Positions 23,795 to 34,431 of a stretch of DNA of 64,000 bases are shown here, one piece after another. This DNA is from Gibbula magus (taxonomy: Eukaryota > Mollusca > Gastropoda > Trochida > Trochidae). The DNA is taken from the NCBI GenBank assembly GCA_936450465.1, contig OW388300.1, forward strand, positions 50,943,551-51,007,550, written 5' to 3'. A model generated the notes under the pieces. That model searched no databases. It worked only from the letters and a program-made list of their open reading frames with translations, and was not told the origin of the DNA. A program made the translations under genes and the position numbers. Within the stretch, counting starts at the first letter, position 1, and each line of letters starts with the position of its first letter.

Positions 23795-24085
23795 AACAAT
23801 GGTCGTGTCCTCATTGCTGAATAAACTGAGAGTTTGAAGGGTGATTCTCTGCCCCACACTGTCTGAGTTGAAAGACTTATGATGTAACCCTGGGTAAGTG
23901 ACTTCGAAGTGTGCCTCTGTTCACCCAGCGTTAAATGAGTCCATGAAGTAAAGTAAGGAGGTGACCCCCGAGCGCTACTGCAGCAGAATAGATCAGGGGA
24001 ATTGTACAGTGAGCGCCTTGAGCATGCATTCGCTGTGGATATGTGCGGTATACAAATTAATTATTATACTATTATTATAATATAT
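23795..24085 (+). mobile_element. SINE/CR1-type tail repeat
   Basis: Contains CTCTGTTCACCCAGCG, AAATGAGTCCATGAAG, GAGCGCCTTGAGCATGCAT and ends in an (ATT)-rich tail. This order is typical of the central domain and LINE-derived tail of invertebrate SINEs. No clear tRNA-like head is seen. It is present in copy 3 (60985-61285) and absent in copy 2. Confidence 0.55.
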
Positions 24086-24142
24086 TATAATTAAGAGATA
24101 AACCAACTTTGTTTTTAACTTTAATTTTATGTGAGTCTAACG

Positions 24143-24527
24143 CCATCCTCGGTTACCCATTGTTTTATATATGCTACGTTTCTCTCCACTACATCACCCA
24201 TGGGAATCAGAGAAATCTGTACTAAAATTACCCGCCCTTGGCCGGCGTGACGAAGTCAGTAACCAAAGAAAATGCTCAATAGGATAAGACGGAAATGGTC
24301 AAGGGAGATAACCGGTGACGGATGGCTAACAAAATGACCACGCGTTCTTTGCAACGAAGTGATATGAATTGTCATTGATTCGCAGGTACAAGCTGCGTAG
24401 CAGTTCGATTGGTTCACGCTATCCAAGGGCGGGTAATTTGAGTACAGATTCTCCTGATAAAGTTTCCAATGGGTGATATAGTAGAGAGTAACGGAGCATA
24501 TATAAAACAATGGGTAACCGAGGATGG
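24143..24527. mobile_element. 385-bp MITE with about 100-bp terminal inverted repeats
   Basis: The left arm starts CCATCCTCGGTTACCCATTG and the right arm is its complement. The arms match over roughly 100 bases with a small indel. A 7-base duplication, TCTAACG, flanks it at 24136-24142 and 24528-24534. Copy 2 of the segment has a near-empty site (TCTAACCTAG, near 34965), which confirms mobility. No transposase. The superfamily is uncertain. Confidence 0.9.
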
Positions 24528-24775
24528 TCTAACGTAGATTCGATACCAATTTCTATCAATTGGAGCCGAAAACATCAGCCTACTGTAGAATTTTACGTCA
24601 CAATGTATTCCAACAAAGTAAATCGCCTATCATAACAATTGTGTTCGAACAATAAATAATCCAATCAACAACAAGGATTTTAAAATGTTATGGTAGAATT
24701 AATATTAATCTCTACGTCAAACTGTACGTCAACATGTACCTTCAACCTCAACAATCTATTTTTCTTCTTTTTCAG

Positions 24776-24857
24776 AATCCAAAACTAGAATCAAAATAAT
24801 CAAGAAACTGCACTCATAAAGACCTGCTTCTCTTCAAATGTAAATGTGCTCAATAAA
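24776..24857 (+). other. 3'UTR exon of peptide gene copy 1 with polyadenylation signal
   Basis: A pyrimidine tract and CAG acceptor end at 24775; AATAAA lies at 24852-24857. The equivalent exons in copies 2 and 3 also have acceptor and AATAAA. In phase 1 it would read a short basic peptide here, but that frame is not kept in the other copies, so UTR is preferred. Confidence 0.55.
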
Positions 24858-25614
24858 ACATTCTTAAGTAACTCTCTAACTGCATGTTTGATGGCATCTA
24901 ATCGTTAAATATCAAATGTGATATTTGATTAGATATTAATATTTGATTGCTTATTTTATTGCTGGAATTTGTTATTCATAAGGTTCATAAATGACTGTTT
25001 TGTGATATGGGTGTAAACTCAAATATCTATAGTCTTGTTATTTGTCAGAAAATATGTCGGCCCTTCAGTACGCACAATTTCAATTATGTTTAATATTAGG
25101 CTACTGTCGAGTACCAAGTATATCTCATTGAGTAAGGTAGAGATCCATATTTCAATATATAATTCCTGCTGCACAAATGCAATGTATTCAACAAGACTAA
25201 AACAAATAATAAATAATATCTTATTTTGTTTTAAGGAAATAAAAGAGAGTAGGATATTATGAACGCAATACTATTTCAGCATGTTTGATTTAACCAATTG
25301 AAAGTGAATCTTTAAACTGTATGATTCCATAGATTACATTCCGGAACATGAAGTACTGTGAATCAGCCATGACTGAATAAACACTTTCCCCTGTAAATTT
25401 TGTTATAACATCCAGTTCTTTTCAAAGTAATGAGGGAATTAAATGCAATTCAAGTTTTGACTTTTCCCTGATATATATAGTGAACATGTACAACGGTTTA
25501 AAAGCTGTTTAGATATAACAATAAATGAATCGATTGAGTGCTAAAATACTCCAGGCACCAAGTGTCTGCCCTAAGTGCTAAATTATTCGTACCTCATATA
25601 CTTCTACCTTGCAG
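24858..25614 (+). other. spacer between the 3'UTR exon and exon X
   Basis: Shared with copies 2 and 3. It contains a small palindromic stretch around AATATCAAATGTGATATTTG (near 24908) and no supported gene. Confidence 0.5.
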
Positions 25615-25783
25615 TATCCTTTTATGGAACTACATGTAGTCAGACATGTTATGCTAGGATATTGACCAGTCGTTTGATAAATCTGCTAATTCAAGAAGAC
25701 AGTGTGGTATCAACTCTGAAGAGGAAAGTACAGACCCCGTTCACTAGGGAGCTTCCAATCACATTTCATCTACAATGAATAAA
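25615..25783 (+). CDS. exon X, copy 1: terminal coding exon of a secreted product
   Basis: A TTGCAG acceptor ends at 25614. The frame then reads from VSFYGTTCSQTC through LINLLIQEDSVVSTL to TGA at 25776-25778, which overlaps an AATAAA at 25778-25783. The 5' end is phase 1, exactly like the main exon, so the signal exon could splice to either. All three copies (also 41644 and 62844) keep the frame open with mostly conservative changes. It may instead be the last exon of a separate gene whose first exon is outside or lost. No domain is recognised. Confidence 0.5.
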
Positions 25784-26248
25784 CCTCAGCCTGAAGAAGA
25801 TGGAGTAAGTCATTACACTCAAATGCATATTGAATCCCCCAGGAAATGTTTTTTGTAATACAACACCCGAAACGTGCCTATGATCAGATCTACGTCAAAT
25901 AGATGACGAATGGGTCCGAAGATGAAACCATATTACTAAATCCACCTATGACAGCAGATGCATCGGTTACAGGCAAATATAATTTGGTAATCATTGATTG
26001 ATTTAGTATGTTGTCACTTCTTCCAATCCCATATGTAAAAGTTGTGAATGCGACTATCATCAGGTTTTAGGGAACTAATGTTTTTTCAGAAGTTACTCAT
26101 CTTTCAGGTACTATACATTATAATTGTTCCCGGAGAAAGGTCTAGTTGAGCCCAGTTGTTTTGTGTTACTTAGAAAAAGATTTAGAACTAATACTGTAAT
26201 TTATATCTTAAATTGATGAAATTACGAATATATAGATAACAACTTTAT
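25784..26248 (+). other. spacer between exon X and LINE remnant
   Basis: Conserved between the three segment copies. No gene is seen. Confidence 0.5.
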
Positions 26249-26770
26249 TTACGCAAATTCATGAGAAGCAGTCATTCTATAGACAGCACTTCTGAATATG
26301 AAATACACAAAATTTCTAAAGATGAAAATCGTAACTACTTTATTTTAGATATAACTGTTGAATGCATTAAATTAACTCTTAATTACCTATATGGTCCTTA
26401 TTTAGCTACTCCCTGTTTTTATATAGATGTATTCAATAAGATTGATGAAATCAATGACAATTTGTGGAGATTGGAATCTTGTTCTTTATCCTTCGATAGA
26501 CCTAAACAACTATGAGAATATTAACAACCCTAAGTCCCGCCAAATAGTATTAGATCACCTAGAAAAAAATACCCTATTAGATGCATCGAAGGAGGTAAAA
26601 ACTGATATAAGAAAATATACATGGTGGAAAAGAAACCCTCGCCAACAAGCTAGGTTAGATTTTTTTCTGGTAACAGAAGACCTATTGAACATAAGCACTA
26701 ATATCTCCATTATAACAAGCTATAAGTGGCACTAAGTGATCATTCTGCACAAAAAAAGGCAAGGAAAAGG
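26249..26770 (+). pseudogene. L1-like endonuclease remnant, copy 1
   Basis: Two frames give YEIHKISKDENRNYF, LNYLYGPYLATP, ICGDWNLVLYPSIDLNNYEN, INNPKSRQIVLDHLEK, KYTWWKRNPRQQARLDFFLV and, after a frameshift, the SDHSA box. This is the C-terminal half of an APE-type L1 endonuclease with its GDWN and SDH motifs. The start of the domain and everything after SDH are missing. It belongs to the same LINE family as the RT remnants, judging by position and style. Confidence 0.85.
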
Positions 26771-29335
26771 GTTGTGGTTATTGGAAGTTAAACACATCAT
26801 TATTGAGACGTGATGAATATATTACATTAGTTATTACACACGTGGTGAACGTACAACATATTGACATATTAATCTCGTACGTCACACATGTCGTATCATG
26901 TTGACCTGTGTCGTAACAACTTGACCCAAAATTCCAGCGATCTGATTGGATAACCAATGACCTCTCAGTTAGGGTCAAGTTGAAACGGAACTACTTTTGA
27001 ATTAAAAACAAACACTTAACATTTCATTTTCACAACTTTATATGCTAGAAATATGCGTCAACATAGTTTGTCAATGCTTTAGAAAGTTCCACATTTGACC
27101 AGTATGCAACATTGATATCGCGAATAGCTGTAACTATCGGTGAACCCACCATATTCAATTACAGTTCAAGGGTTGTATAGAAATCCGCACACATTAATTG
27201 TCGGTGTCAAAAAGTTTCCAGTGCGGCGAATTTTAAATGCATACATCATGCAACCATCACCAGTCAAGTCTAGTCATAGTCAAACACATTCACTTTGCGT
27301 TGACCTTGTCCTTCGATGTTGACATCATGCCGATCACGAGTCGACAATGTGACTGTCTGACTGTTTTCTTCCTATCTTAGACCACGATTAGGCCTACAGT
27401 CATAATGCGTTGGTTATTGCTGTTCACACGAACTTAAAACCTTTGCTGTCTTGCTTCATTTGGTACTGGCAATATCTAATAATATAATCATTTCGTCACA
27501 AAAACCAACATTAGTTGTCACTAGCCTCCACGCCACTAACAGCCTTGACTCTTCAGTGGCGAGCCGACCGACTGCGAGGTAAGGCGAGTTGACTATGAGA
27601 TTAATGTGAATGTTTGCATTAAGATTAATACTTTGCATAACAAAGAAAATACAGTTTATTTGCATAAACGGTTTTGTCCATTATTACCTCGTAGGTATAT
27701 GCAATACGAGGTGCTAATAAGCGTTCCGGCCAGTTTACATAAACTATTACGCACTCGGTTATTGAAACCGGTTTCGGTTACGTAGAAATATTTTCCTTAT
27801 CCCAAGTATTAAAATTAGGCGGTGTTCAATGTTAACTACTATTTACTAATATAAGGGTTCAAAATAACGTACCTGTTCAAAATAAATGAATAATCCCTGT
27901 GTATATGTTCTTTACAAATCCATGCATGCTCCACAAAACTGAACCTGAACCGGGGTGAACTGCATGTGACAGAAGGAACCACATTTGACCACGTCTGTGA
28001 CACTGATACACAGAGAAAAATGTGACCACATCTGAGACACTAAGACACATGACAACTAACAACCAGCATTGAATAAACACCAATTAGACCCCGTACGGGT
28101 GTGTTGCTAAAACAACATAAAAGTCAACGCTGTCTAAAAAAAAACTTTGTTTATTTCATGTTTACACGAATCGACTAAATAAAAAGTATGATTAATTAAA
28201 ACCACACAAGTTGATTGATATGAGAAGCGTGTCAGAATTCATATAGAAATGTTTAACATAACTGTCTTAAGTTAAGGTTTGCCTCAGAACACAAGAACTA
28301 TATAATATTCCAAATATATATATTTAACGTACTAAGGATGATTTAAAAGTGGACAAAGAAGAACACCTTGTGACTTGTATTATATTAAATACAACGACTG
28401 GCAAACATTAATTATTTTATTTTGAATTAAAATTTCACACACTTTAATTAGAAAAATATTTTATCCTCAAATACGTTTTTTGGCCAAATATACGATACAT
28501 ACAACAGATGAATAGGGGTCAATGGGTCAAATAAATAGACATCAAATTGAATAGTCATTTATTATCCACAGAAATATTTCTATTACTAAACTTAATATCA
28601 TATTAATAATAAATGCAACCGATTCAATCTTAAAATGGGAAGTCTTAATTAAAAAATATCTTAAATCCTATTTCCGCGACCCGATCCAAATTTTAGCGTT
28701 TACCAGGTAACAACAGAATTCGCTCCCTTGACTTGTATTCTTCGAATTTCGTAGTCTTGAAACAAATAAATATTAGTGTCATTTGTAAAACAGAATATTT
28801 TTAAATGACAAAATGTTATTCGACAGTTAATATGAAAAACTCTGAACATCGATTGTAGAAATTATGATGTTGTTGATGGAAACATCAATGATCAAGCACG
28901 GCAGTCCGGCTGGCTTGTTACTGTCGTTATTCGGTGTTTTATATTGTTTACAAAGTAGTTGTTCAAAACTTTTCTGCTCCAAGGGGAAAATCCAAACATG
29001 GTCTTTAAATTTAGGAAACGAGTGAAGAAGTAATTGCTCCTTCGCTATGAATACATATAGGAATGTCACCTATCACAACACATAATATCACTATTAGCCA
29101 TAGTTCTATTCTGACTATGACGTCACCAGCCTATATTGAGCATGCGCAGTAGAGCTAGTCCCGCGCACCCGATTTTGGGTCTTCTCGCGGTTGAGTTCTT
29201 CAACAGTCCAATATTTACACACTTTGAACAATCCCGTTAATGAGAGGACCAATCAACATCACTTTTTCAGTACTTACAGCTGAAAGTATTGTCTGTATGA
29301 ATACATTGGTTACAATGGAATACAATATGAGGTTC
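26771..29335. other. anonymous AT-rich sequence
   Basis: No gene is recognised on either strand. An 80-residue frame at 28827-29069 (minus) has no features I can identify. Confidence 0.45.
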
Positions 29336-29666
29336 CAGGTTCTTTAACTCCAATACTCTTGGAGAATTTAAAAGGAAACTAAAACAAGGCAACAATAACC
29401 CCATATATTTCAATATATTTTTGGGTTCAAGATTTTGTCAGGTCATTCACTCTCGCCTCCGGCTTGGATGCACCGACCTAAATGGCTATAAGTTCGAGAA
29501 ATATATATCCGATACCCCTACATGTGCCTGTGGACACCATTTAGAGGATGCACCGCACTTTTTTCTAACCTGTCCTGTATACAATAATATAAGAGTAAAC
29601 GAATACTTCTTTACAAAAAGGTTTCAATATAACATCCATCTTGCATGGAAATGCTTTCGCAACTAA
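29336..29666 (+). pseudogene. LINE ORF2 C-terminal fragment (third LINE family)
   Basis: The frame reads EFKRKLKQ, RFCQVIHSRLRLGCTDLN, then a knuckle CACGHHLEDAPHFFLTC. These are hallmarks of the C-terminus of LINE ORF2 proteins common in marine invertebrates. It is 5'-truncated and ends at a stop at 29664-29666. No catalytic domain. Confidence 0.75.
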
Positions 29667-29783
29667 CCAGGAAAATCAAGTACTAGTAAATCCGTCCATA
29701 ATTGTATCGTTATCGTTAACTCATCTTTTTTCGATTATCATGCTATTGACTTGCTGTTATTTAACTTCCAACTACTTTCAAGT

Positions 29784-30145
29784 TTAAAGGGGCAGTAGCA
29801 CGTTTTTTTCAAATTTATTTTTTCAAATTTCCTATTTATATTGATAGTTTAAGTCATTTATATTAACGTTAGAGGGTAAAAAATCTTATTACACAAACCA
29901 ATTATCCGTAGTGGTAACAAATGTGTTGCGTATAAAGCAAAAATTGCATGGCGGCCATTTTATTGTGAACACAATTTAATCATTTCGCATAACAAAAACG
30001 ATTCCCATGAATTTATTGAACCATGTACAATCGATTTTAACTTGATTTTCCGAAGAGAGAATGGTCTTTTACTATTGGTGAAATTATTTTTTAAATACAT
30101 TTCATCGACTTATTTAAGCGAAAAAACGTGCTACAGCGTCTTTAA
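29784..30145. mobile_element. TTAA-flanked MITE (about 360 bp)
   Basis: TTAA at 29784 and 30142 flank the inverted ends AGGGGCAGTAGCACGTTTTT and, read inward from the right, AGACGCTGTAGCACGTTTTT. The TTAA target points to piggyBac- or Kolobok-like mobilisation. No ORF. Confidence 0.8.
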
Positions 30146-30319
30146 TGCCTTCAATTGTATATTGTGATCTCGTGCCTTTACATGCCTGTTGGCTTTATAT
30201 TTCATGATTCTGCAATGTATGCAACTTATTCGGTTCTGTGCACGTTTGTTTGTTATGGTTCCAGTTTGTAGGAAGAGGCATTTATATTAGCATAATTTTG
30301 CTTGTTTGCCGATTCCGTC

Positions 30320-30780
30320 CTTTTTTCAATGAATAAATACGTTTGAATCGATTTTATGACCCCGTCGAAACTGCTATTGATATAAATGATGATCTGAAGC
30401 GAATTTCTGAATGGGCAGAGTCTATTCGCTATACCCGTAAGTTGCAACCAATTCAAATGCCTGACCTTACCAGGAGTAATAACGCTATTGAATCGGTTCA
30501 AAGTCATAAACACTTGGGTCTTATTTTATAGCATGACTGGTCTTGAAATGATAAAATTAACAACATCGCCAAAAAGGTTGCACCAATGGTGAATGATGAA
30601 TGGTCTTAGAAATATGAAATATTGATTAAACCGGAAAACCCTGGAAACTATGTATAAACAATTTGTTTTACCTGTTTTCGATTATTGCAGTTATATATTA
30701 GATAACTGTACAAAACAGCTAGCAGATATGCTTGAAAAACTCAAACTTGTCAAACTAGAGAATTATTTCTAGGCACTTCA
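30320..30780 (+). pseudogene. decayed LINE reverse transcriptase fragment
   Basis: Frames read DPVETAIDINDDLKRISEWA, then SHKHLGLIL (an HLG box), then INNIAKKVAPMVN and, after frameshifts, LETMYKQFVLPVFDYCSYIL. This is the region just after the YADD box through the thumb of a jockey/CR1-like RT. Several stops and frameshifts show it is old. Confidence 0.7.
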
Positions 30781-31230
30781 CAGCCGATGTCGTGACCATC
30801 ACTTGATGTACTGTCTATGATATTACTCCGCTAAAATTGGGTCAATTCTCCTTCCACTTTAACACAAAAACACGCTTATTTTGATAATGACAAAATATGA
30901 TACAGAGGTTATTAACCAAAAGCTCACATAATGCAATTTTTATTCCAAAAATATGATATTAATGATACGGCAACACACTTGGTTAATAATCTCTATGGAT
31001 GTAAGTTTTAACTACTTTGAGTATGTTTTTGTTGTGAGGGTAGGAAATATATGAACTGCTAAAAGTACACTACCATAAGTCTACCTGAATTTGCAAGTGT
31101 TATATTATTGGATAGTCTTGTAATATTTTGAAACATTTTACAAATAAGGACGTCAAACATGTTGATAAATATAATTTTTTTTTAGGTAAAACGGAAATAT
31201 ATATAGAGAGAGACAGACAGACAGACAAAC
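30781..31230. other. anonymous sequence
   Basis: Nothing recognised apart from a short AGAC repeat near 31205-31225. Confidence 0.4.
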
Positions 31231-31233
31231 AGA

Positions 31234-31420
31234 GTAAAATGGTGGAATTTGAAAACCTCGCCACTGAAGATTTAGACGCTATGCTATCAAAGTCTTACCT
31301 AGAAGCACGGACCGAAAAGGGTGACAAATACAACAAAGCAACGCAAATGGCCCAAAAACCAAGAACGGAAAACAAGACCTGAGATAGATATCATTCGAGG
31401 CGCTGATTTTAATCTTGAAG
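31234..31420 (+). pseudogene. possible N-terminal fragment of a Crypton-like tyrosine recombinase
   Basis: The frame starting at 31240 reads MVEFENLATEDLDAMLSKSY, then LEARTEKGDKYNKAT. From family knowledge this resembles the short helical N-terminus of Crypton-derived tyrosine recombinase-like proteins (an LxxxDLDxxLxxFYxEAR pattern before a KKGxxY stretch). After a stop the reading EIDIIRGADFN could continue the same domain. The catalytic recombinase domain is not present. The match is weak and by memory only. Confidence 0.35.
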
Positions 31421-31580
31421 CAAATCTTTCAAGCCCATGGGAAAGGAATTGAAGCAGACTGGCTTCAGCAAAAATTCATCTACCTATAGCAGGCACAGAT
31501 TTAGTGAAACTTTATTACTACGTTTGCAGTGATGACAGTCCAGTTTTTCTTCAAAACAAGTTGAATAAATAAATTCTACA

Positions 31581-31915
31581 TGTATTTTATTTGCATGTGA
31601 ATGAATGCATTTACATGCAAAATGCTTGAACTGAGGAGGTGTCAAAAATATATCTATGTATGAAGAAGGCGAAAAACCAACAAAATTCTTTCGTCATTTG
31701 GAAAATTGGAACTATACAAGTAAACTCATTACCAAAATACAAAACGATAATGGTGATATTATTACAGAGCGAAGTGAGATATTGCAAGAACAAATGAAAT
31801 TTTATAAAAAGCTGTACGCTTTACCCTTTACCTGTTTTAGTGTAGAATTTTTTAAGTTTTCTGGAAAGAATTAGGAACATGGGTATACTGATATATTATA
31901 GAATCATTGAACAAG
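31581..31915 (+). pseudogene. L1-like ORF2 fragment (copy c), uninterrupted at the satellite-element target
   Basis: Reads YEEGEKPTKFFRHLENWNYT, then ITKIQNDNGDIITER, then EQMKFYKKLYALPFT and on into the RT leader. This is the one copy in which the ORF crosses the site that carries the 145-bp-monomer element elsewhere, so it defines the empty site. Confidence 0.8.
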
Positions 31916-32509
31916 AAAAAAGTGAGCATGGCTCACATACCTCCGCCATCCGCTATCCGTCCAGAATTATGGAAGTGAAGGTTACTTTGTATAAAAAACA
32001 GCTTCAAGCATCAAAATATTGTCCAAAATAATTTTAGGATCAGACTGTTATTACAAAATGTCATTCACCAAGATGTAATATATGTAGCATCACACCAGTA
32101 ATTTGTACCAAGTTCAATTACAGATTCAAGGGCTTCATAACTCCGTAAAAAATAATAATTCGGATAGAGAGTATGGTCATGAGTACTCACAACCAAAATT
32201 TCATTCACCTTGGTTGAACAGTATCCGAGAAAACTTGTCCCCATTGAACACAATACAACTAAGTCCAAAGAGTGACGTTTCCATGGAAACGACAACAAAT
32301 TTAAATCTCAGAAAATTGAAAATTGTCTGTGCGCGATCGGAAGAACATGGTTAAAAACTGTACAAAGTTTGGTTGATGTACCTTTGACGGTTTTTGAGAA
32401 AATTGATCGGACAGAATGACGGATGGAAGGACGGACGGAAGGACGGACAGACGAACGGACGGAATGACCGCTATATACCCCCGCTTACTTCGTAGCGGGG
32501 GTATACTAA
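31916..32509. mobile_element. repeat element with GGAC microsatellite and terminal hairpin
   Basis: Inserted between ATCATTGAACAA and TGATACATAAAG of the LINE, which are adjacent in copy 3 (near 58405). It ends with a GGACGGAA-type repeat (32405-32462) and a perfect 12-bp-stem hairpin at 32474-32505 (TATACCCCCGCT and its complement). No ORF. This organisation is typical of a non-autonomous DNA element. Confidence 0.65.
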
Positions 32510-33340
32510 TGATACATAAAGTTCAACAATTAATCAAGGAATAATTACTTGTATTATAGTTGTATACCCAATCCGAGCAAAGATAGGACAATGTTAAACA
32601 ATTGGAGATCTATCACACTCTTAAATATATAATATAAAATATTAAGCTCATGTATTGCAAATAGATTAAAATCAGTTCTACCATCCCTTATACATAGTAA
32701 TCAAACAGGATTCATATCCGGTAGATGTATAAGTGATAATATTCGTTTATTGTATGATATCATATTTGAAACTAAATTTAGAAAACAACGCAGGCTTCTT
32801 GCATTAATTGATTTTGAAAAGAGAGTTGATTCTGTCTCATAAACTTTTATAATAGATGTCTTTAAAAAAATTCATTTTGGAACAAACACGATAAAGTGAA
32901 TCCAAATATTAATTAATGATAATCAATCTTGCGTTTCACAAACTGGTAATCTTTCCACATTGTTTGATAACGAAAGGGGATATAGACAGGGCGACCCGCT
33001 ATCTCCATAACTTTTATTTATTAGTAGCAGAAATATTAGGGATAATGATTAGGCAAAACAAAGATATCAAAGGTATCGTTTTACATGATACCGAACATAA
33101 ATATGCTGACGATACAGAATTATTTCTCAATGGGTCGGAAAAGAGTCTACAGACAGCAATGAATATTTTAGAAACATTTTATAAAATGTCTGGATTAAAA
33201 CTAAATAAGCAAAAACACAAAGGTTGTATTGAAGTCAATAAAAGTAAGTTTGAAATTTCAAAACATTATCGACCCGGGAAAGGAGAGATATACAGCTTAT
33301 ACATATCATGTGAAAACCATGTGGTGAAGGTCAACCTAAG
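32510..33340 (+). pseudogene. L1-like reverse transcriptase remnant, copy 2
   Basis: Shows NQTGFISGRC, ALIDFEK (first catalytic region, but followed by RVDSVS and a stop), degraded RQGDPLS, and an intact KYADDTELFLNGSEKSLQTA. It then runs through the thumb to KHYRPGKGEIYSLYI. Frameshifts separate the blocks. Unlike copy 1 the YADD box is intact. It ends about 60 bases before the signal exon of peptide copy 2. Confidence 0.85.
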
Positions 33341-33397
33341 GGGATCTTGAAGACAAACACATTGCAACTGTTCTTAGAATAACATGATTTGTTTCAG

Positions 33398-33476
33398 TAC
33401 AACATTAAGTTCGCAATCATTGTCTGTTGTCTTTTTGCTGTTGTGCTCTCCGAGAAGATAATGCTTTTCGGAAATA
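33398..33476 (+). pseudogene. peptide gene copy 2, signal exon with lost start codon
   Basis: Aligned with copy 1, the initiator ATG is ATT at 33404-33406; the rest of the signal frame (KFAIIVCCLFAVVLSEKIML) is intact and the GTGAGT donor is kept. The KR dibasic site of copies 1 and 3 is KI here. The next in-frame ATG is near the exon end and would bypass the signal peptide. The copy is probably dead or mis-targeted. Confidence 0.7.
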
Positions 33477-34184
33477 GTGAGTTCACAGTATCGTACATAG
33501 AGGACATTTGACATTTTACGTCGAATACCATGTCTATATCTTATCAGTGAAATAGACATTTATATATTCAGGAGTGCAGCAGCCAAGTGTGTACATGGAC
33601 ATTTCTACTTCGCGAGATTATATATACATGGTATTCGACGAGAAATTTGAAGTGTTCTTTTTATCATATTTAAGCAGTCCAATAATCCTAAATGCCGTTC
33701 ATTTTATGAATGGATTATCGAAGTTAGACTCAAGTAGAGAAAACTACTTCTTGAAAGACTTAGAAGCTTACACAAGCTTACGTTAGGTTCCACAGCATGC
33801 CACAGATCCAGATATTAGAGGCAGCAACAGGAGGCAACTCCGCACCGCAGAGAAGGAGTTAGTTACACGTCCTTTCACTAAAGAAATGTTCAAATACATA
33901 TGACCCTTACTAAATACTTTGTGACTCCAAACCTAATAAGCTTAGGGAAATGATTTCTCTTTACAATGTTGATATTAATAAAGTCAGGTGTTGTTATACC
34001 CAAACCAAGTAGTAGTTGTATAAATGACACAATGACATAAAGAAGGGAAATGCCAACCGATGAACTGATTAATCTTATCAATGTCTTCTCTGATCATTTT
34101 GTTAGTTCGATACTATTGTTATATTTATATTTTCATCTGCAAAAACTCAAGTCCATAAATTATTTTCAAATTACACCGTTACAG

Positions 34185-34431
34185 TATTGGAGCTGAAAGA
34201 GGTACGTAAATTGGTGGACGCTGTTGCCGAGAAATTTGGCACTAACGCTACTGTACAGCAGTGTGAACAAGAATGCCTAGTCCTGTTCACTTATGACACT
34301 CTTGGTTGTGACTTCGCATTTCAAGGGTTTGTACTTTATTGTATTAGATTGAACTTATTCAAAGATGAATCAAAAGCGGGAGAAATGTACCGAGAATGCC
34401 GCATTACCCACAAATTATATAAATAATTCTT
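34185..34431 (+). pseudogene. peptide gene copy 2, main exon
   Basis: TTACAG acceptor, same phase 1, then 79 codons after the split codon to TAA at 34424-34426. The cysteine pattern is CEQEC and CDFAF, so the second CX3C box has lost its last cysteine, leaving five. The final Cys (RECRITH) is kept. A GTAAAA donor-like site follows the stop as in copy 1. Confidence 0.65.

Larger units (their letters stand above)
21165..26770 (+). repeat. segmental duplication P, copy 1
   Basis: L1 RT remnant, secreted-peptide gene, exon X and L1 endonuclease remnant in that order. The same order occurs at 31800-42442 and 58326-64000. Copies 1 and 3 share a SINE and a MITE that copy 2 lacks. Confidence 0.85.

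Noticed and set aside
24776..24822. Short basic peptide if the signal exon splices directly to the 3' exon
   Set aside because: The frame is not preserved in copies 2 and 3; a UTR exon explains the conservation better.
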